NCBI RefSeq assembly: GCF_030811215.1
Contig: NZ_JAUSQM010000001.1
Location: 1,674,001 to 1,738,000 of the forward strand
Origin: Nocardioides massiliensis
Lineage (GTDB): Bacteria; Actinomycetota; Actinomycetes; Propionibacteriales; Nocardioidaceae
Length of the DNA stretch: 64,000 bases
Direction of reading: 5' to 3'
Positions 61,511 through 64,000 of this stretch are shown here, one piece after another (position 1 is the stretch's first letter; each line of letters starts with the position of its first letter). The notes beneath the pieces were generated by a model that was not told the origin of the DNA, did no database searches, and worked only from the letters and a program-made list of their open reading frames with translations. Both the position numbers and the translations under genes were made by a program.

Positions 61511-63304
61511 ATGAGGTTCAGTGGGGGAGTGCGTACGCCGACCTTCACCACCCGCCCCGACCTCGACGGCACCTTCGGCATGGTGGCCAGCACGCACTGG
61601 CTGGCCAGCTCGTCGGCGATGGCCGTGCTCGAGCGCGGAGGCAATGCCGCCGACGCCGCCGTCGCGGGTGGCCTCGTGTTGCAGGTCGTCGAGCCGCATC
61701 TCAACGGTCCCGGCGGGGACATGGCGCTGCTGCTGCACCACGCCGACGCCGACGCGCCCCTTGCGCTGAGCGGCACCGGCCCGGCGCCCGCCGCCGCGAC
61801 CATCGAGCGGTACGCCGATCTCGGGCTGGACCTCGTGCCGGGCGCTGGCGCGCTCGCCGCGGCGGTGCCGGGCCAGTCCGACGCGTGGCTACTCCTGCTG
61901 CGCGACCACGGCACGTGGGAGCTCTCCGACGTCGCGGCGTACGCGCTGCACTACGCCACGCGCGGCTTCCCGGTGGTGCCGACGATCCACCGGACGATCG
62001 CGACCGTCGAGGACCTCTTCCGCCAGCACTGGCCCACGTCGGCGGCGCAGTGGTTGGCCGATGGTGTCCCCGCGGCGGGGGCGCAGCTCACCAACCAGCC
62101 CTGGGCACGCACCCTCGAGCGGCTCGTCGCCGCCGGCACGGGCGCCAGCCGTGAGGAGCGCATCGATGCGGTACGGCGTACGTGGGCCGAGGGCTTCGTC
62201 GCCGAGGCGATCAACGCGTTCGTGCGCACCCCGCACCGGCACTCCGACGGCGGCACGTACGCCGGGCTGCTCACCGGATCCGACCTCGCCGCGCACCGCG
62301 CCCACTTCGAGCCCGCGGTCGTCGGCACGTTCCGGGGGCATCGCATCGCGAAGTGCGGACCGTGGACGCAGGGCATCTCGTTGCTGCAGACGCTCGGCAT
62401 CCTCGACGCCGCGTCCGACGAGGCGCTCGACCTCACCGACCCGGCCGCGCTGCACCTGGTCGTGGAGACGATCAAGCTGGCGATGGCCGACCGCGACGGC
62501 TTCCTGGGCGACCGCGACGACGTCCCCGTCGCCGCGCTGCTCGACCGCGACTACCTGGCTTCCCGCCGCGTCCTCATCACCGACGACGCCTCATTCGAGC
62601 TCCGCCCGGGCAGTCCGGGCGGGCGTACGCCGTACCACCCCCCGCTCGTCGAGTCGCACCTCGCGCCCACCGACGTCGCGGCGGGGGAGCCGACGGTGCG
62701 GCGCAGCGGCATCATGCAGGGCGACACCTGCCACCTCGACGTCGTCGACCGCTGGGGCACGATGATCTCCGCGACTCCCTCGGGCGGATGGTTGCAGTCC
62801 TCGCCCTTCATCCCCGAGGTCGGCTTCGCCCTCGGCACGCGCCTGCAGCAGTGCTGGCTCGACCCGGCCGCGCCGAGCGCGCTGGAGCCCGGCCGACGAC
62901 CGCGGATGACGCTGACCCCGACGCTGGTGCTGCACGACGACGAGGCCGTCAGCGCGCTCGGCACGCCCGGTGGCGACGACCAGGACCAGTGGCAGCTGCT
63001 CTACCTGCTGCGCACGCTTGCCGGCGGCATGAGCCCGCAGGAGGCGATCGACGCGCCGATGCTGAGCTCGGCGGCGTTCCCCAACTCGTTCTGGCCGCGC
63101 GCGTGGAACCCGGGCGGGCTGCTGGTGGAGGACCGGTTCGACGTGGGCGTCGTCGCCGACCTCGAGCGCCGCGGCCACCGCGTCACCCGCAGCGCACCCT
63201 GGTCCCTCGGTCGGCTCTCCGCCGTCACCCGCGACCCCGCGACCGGCCGCCTCGGCGCCGCGGCGAACCCTCGTGGGATGCAGGGGTACGCCGTCGGGCG
63301 CTGA
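61511..63304 (+). CDS. Gamma-glutamyltransferase-family Ntn hydrolase
   Basis: A 597-residue Ntn hydrolase of the gamma-glutamyltransferase/oxamate amidohydrolase branch: FGMVASTHWLASSSAMAVLE, VVEPHLNGPGGDMALL, then the autoprocessing site GDTCHLDVVDRWG, where Thr406 would be the new N-terminal nucleophile, and ATPSGGWLQSSPF. The canonical TTH is TCH. No signal peptide is obvious, so it is probably cytoplasmic. ATG 61511 or GTG 61529 are possible starts. Confidence 0.85.
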   Translation: MRFSGGVRTPTFTTRPDLDGTFGMVASTHWLASSSAMAVLERGGNAADAAVAGGLVLQVVEPHLNGPGGDMALLLHHADADAPLALSGTGPAPAAATIERYADLGLDLVPGAGALAAAVPGQSDAWLLLLRDHGTWELSDVAAYALHYATRGFPVVPTIHRTIATVEDLFRQHWPTSAAQWLADGVPAAGAQLTNQPWARTLERLVAAGTGASREERIDAVRRTWAEGFVAEAINAFVRTPHRHSDGGTYAGLLTGSDLAAHRAHFEPAVVGTFRGHRIAKCGPWTQGISLLQTLGILDAASDEALDLTDPAALHLVVETIKLAMADRDGFLGDRDDVPVAALLDRDYLASRRVLITDDASFELRPGSPGGRTPYHPPLVESHLAPTDVAAGEPTVRRSGIMQGDTCHLDVVDRWGTMISATPSGGWLQSSPFIPEVGFALGTRLQQCWLDPAAPSALEPGRRPRMTLTPTLVLHDDEAVSALGTPGGDDQDQWQLLYLLRTLAGGMSPQEAIDAPMLSSAAFPNSFWPRAWNPGGLLVEDRFDVGVVADLERRGHRVTRSAPWSLGRLSAVTRDPATGRLGAAANPRGMQGYAVGR

Positions 63305-63306
63305 CC

Positions 63307-63798
63307 TCAGCGGTAGTTGGTGAACTGGACCGGGAAGTCGTAGTCCTGCTCCTTGACCAGGGCGATGACCGCCTGCAGGTCGTCGCGCTTCTTGCTGCTG
63401 ACGCGCAGCTCGTCGCCCTGCACCTGGACCTTGACGCCCTTGGGGCCCTCGTCGCGGATGAGCTTGCCGACCTTCTTGGCCTGCTCCTGGCTGATGCCCT
63501 CCTTGAGCGCGACCGCGATCTTGGACTCCTTGCCGGACTGACGCGGCTCGTCGGCCTCGAGGATCTTCAGCGACTGGTTGCGCTTGATCAGCTTGTCCTT
63601 GAAGACGTCGAGGACGGCGCTCGCCCGGTCGTCGGCGCTCGCCGAGATCTCGACGGCGTTGTCGCCCTTGCGCTCGATGGAGGCGCCGGTGCCCTTGAAG
63701 TCGAAGCGCTGGGCGATCTCGCGCTGCGTCTGGTTGATGGCGTTGTCGATCTCCTGCTGGTCGAGCTTGCTGACGATGTCGAACGACGAGTCGGCCAT
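63307..63798 (-). CDS. YajQ family protein
   Basis: A 163-residue YajQ/DUF520 protein: [20 protein letters not shown], then [14 protein letters not shown] and the C-terminal [19 protein letters not shown]. In some Gram-negatives the family binds cyclic di-GMP; a function in actinobacteria is not established. ATG 63798 has GGAGGAC upstream; the in-frame extension is not YajQ-like. It converges on the GGT-like gene with a 2-bp gap. Confidence 0.93.
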   Translation of the reverse strand: MADSSFDIVSKLDQQEIDNAINQTQREIAQRFDFKGTGASIERKGDNAVEISASADDRASAVLDVFKDKLIKRNQSLKILEADEPRQSGKESKIAVALKEGISQEQAKKVGKLIRDEGPKGVKVQVQGDELRVSSKKRDDLQAVIALVKEQDYDFPVQFTNYR

Positions 63799-63866
63799 GG
63801 TGGGCTGGTCCTCCGGTCGGTGGTGCGGATGGGTCGTGCGGTCTGTCTGGGGGCGCGGGCGGGCGA

Positions 63867-63897
63867 TTGTGGCCCGGCGCCACGGCTGTTGTATTCT
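63867..63897 (+). promoter_or_regulatory. Probable promoter of the tRNA-Tyr gene
   Basis: TTGTGG (63867-63872) and TATTCT (63892-63897) with a 19-nt spacer are plausible sigma70-type -35 and -10 elements, 52 bp upstream of the tRNA. Confidence 0.45.
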
Positions 63898-63948
63898 TCC
63901 CTGTCGTTGCGCCGGGACCAACCACGGGTCGATTCCGGCAGGCGACAT

Positions 63949-64000
63949 GGCAGGTTGTCCGAGTGGCCAATGGAAACGGACTGTAAATCCGTCGGCTTAT
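63949..64000 (+). tRNA. tRNA-Tyr (GTA), 3' part outside window
   Basis: GGCAGGT acceptor strand, T8-G9, a D arm TCC...GGA, and an anticodon stem ACGGA-CTGTAAA-TCCGT with anticodon GTA. The sequence then enters a long variable arm (CGGCTTAT) and is cut by the window end. Confidence 0.9.

Overview
The window looks like chromosomal DNA from a high-GC actinobacterium, most likely Nocardioidaceae (Nocardioides-like). Reasons: about 70% GC, many GTG starts, pervasive ATGA/GTGA overlaps between consecutive genes, a DUF222/13E12-type HNH protein, fused KorA with KorB, LLM/F420-type oxidoreductases and many TetR regulators. No rRNA, CRISPR array or phage genes were seen.

Layout. (1) 1-10823: accessory metabolism. 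A partial LLM oxidoreductase and an SDR; a HAD beta-phosphoglucomutase coupled to a GH65 disaccharide phosphorylase; an OYE/FadH-like flavoprotein with its TetR regulator, facing a DapB-like oxidoreductase across two tandem palindromic operators; a glutamine amidotransferase; an alcohol dehydrogenase that has lost its N-terminus; and a conserved partner protein. (2) 10845-14314: release factor 3, then a three-gene operon (DUF2975 membrane protein, Cro-type HTH, FAD oxidoreductase) behind a perfect 19-bp palindrome. (3) 14316-19729: a scarred zone with an IS1380-family element, a degenerate tandem duplication, a DUF222-HNH gene, palindromic repeats and two decayed genes. (4) 19790-27942: a compact respiratory nitrate reductase operon, narK-narG-narH-narJ-narI.

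(5) 28050-45564: a catabolic island and the most interesting part of the window. It encodes a branched-chain-type ABC importer with a LivM-LivG fusion, two acyl-CoA ligases, a cytochrome P450, a [2Fe-2S] and a [3Fe-4S] ferredoxin with one ferredoxin reductase, a two-component LLM monooxygenase/flavin reductase, two SDRs (one FabL-like), an EthD protein, a SCP2-type thiolase with its DUF35 partner, a 105-residue orphan and a TetR regulator. Six promoters inside it carry related inverted repeats with half-site roughly GTTTGGYTA or GGTCGGYTA, which suggests one regulon. My inference is an inducible pathway that imports a hydrophobic (perhaps alicyclic or terpenoid) acid, activates it to a CoA thioester, oxygenates it and cleaves it thiolytically. 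The substrate cannot be read from the sequence.

(6) 45598-51777: a beta-oxidation operon on the minus strand (3-hydroxyacyl-CoA dehydrogenase, acyl-CoA dehydrogenase, enoyl-CoA hydratase, SDR) with a divergent TetR, split by a second IS1380 element. Both IS copies have 5-bp target duplications of the form CTNAG, and in both cases the target contains the stop codon of the neighbouring gene. (7) 51788-64000: korAB (2-oxoglutarate:ferredoxin oxidoreductase), a sulfate ABC transporter, a MerR/DICT regulator diverging from a degenerate FHA protein, an LCAD-type acyl-CoA dehydrogenase, a gamma-glutamyltransferase-like protein, a YajQ-family protein and the 5' part of a tRNA-Tyr gene cut by the window edge.
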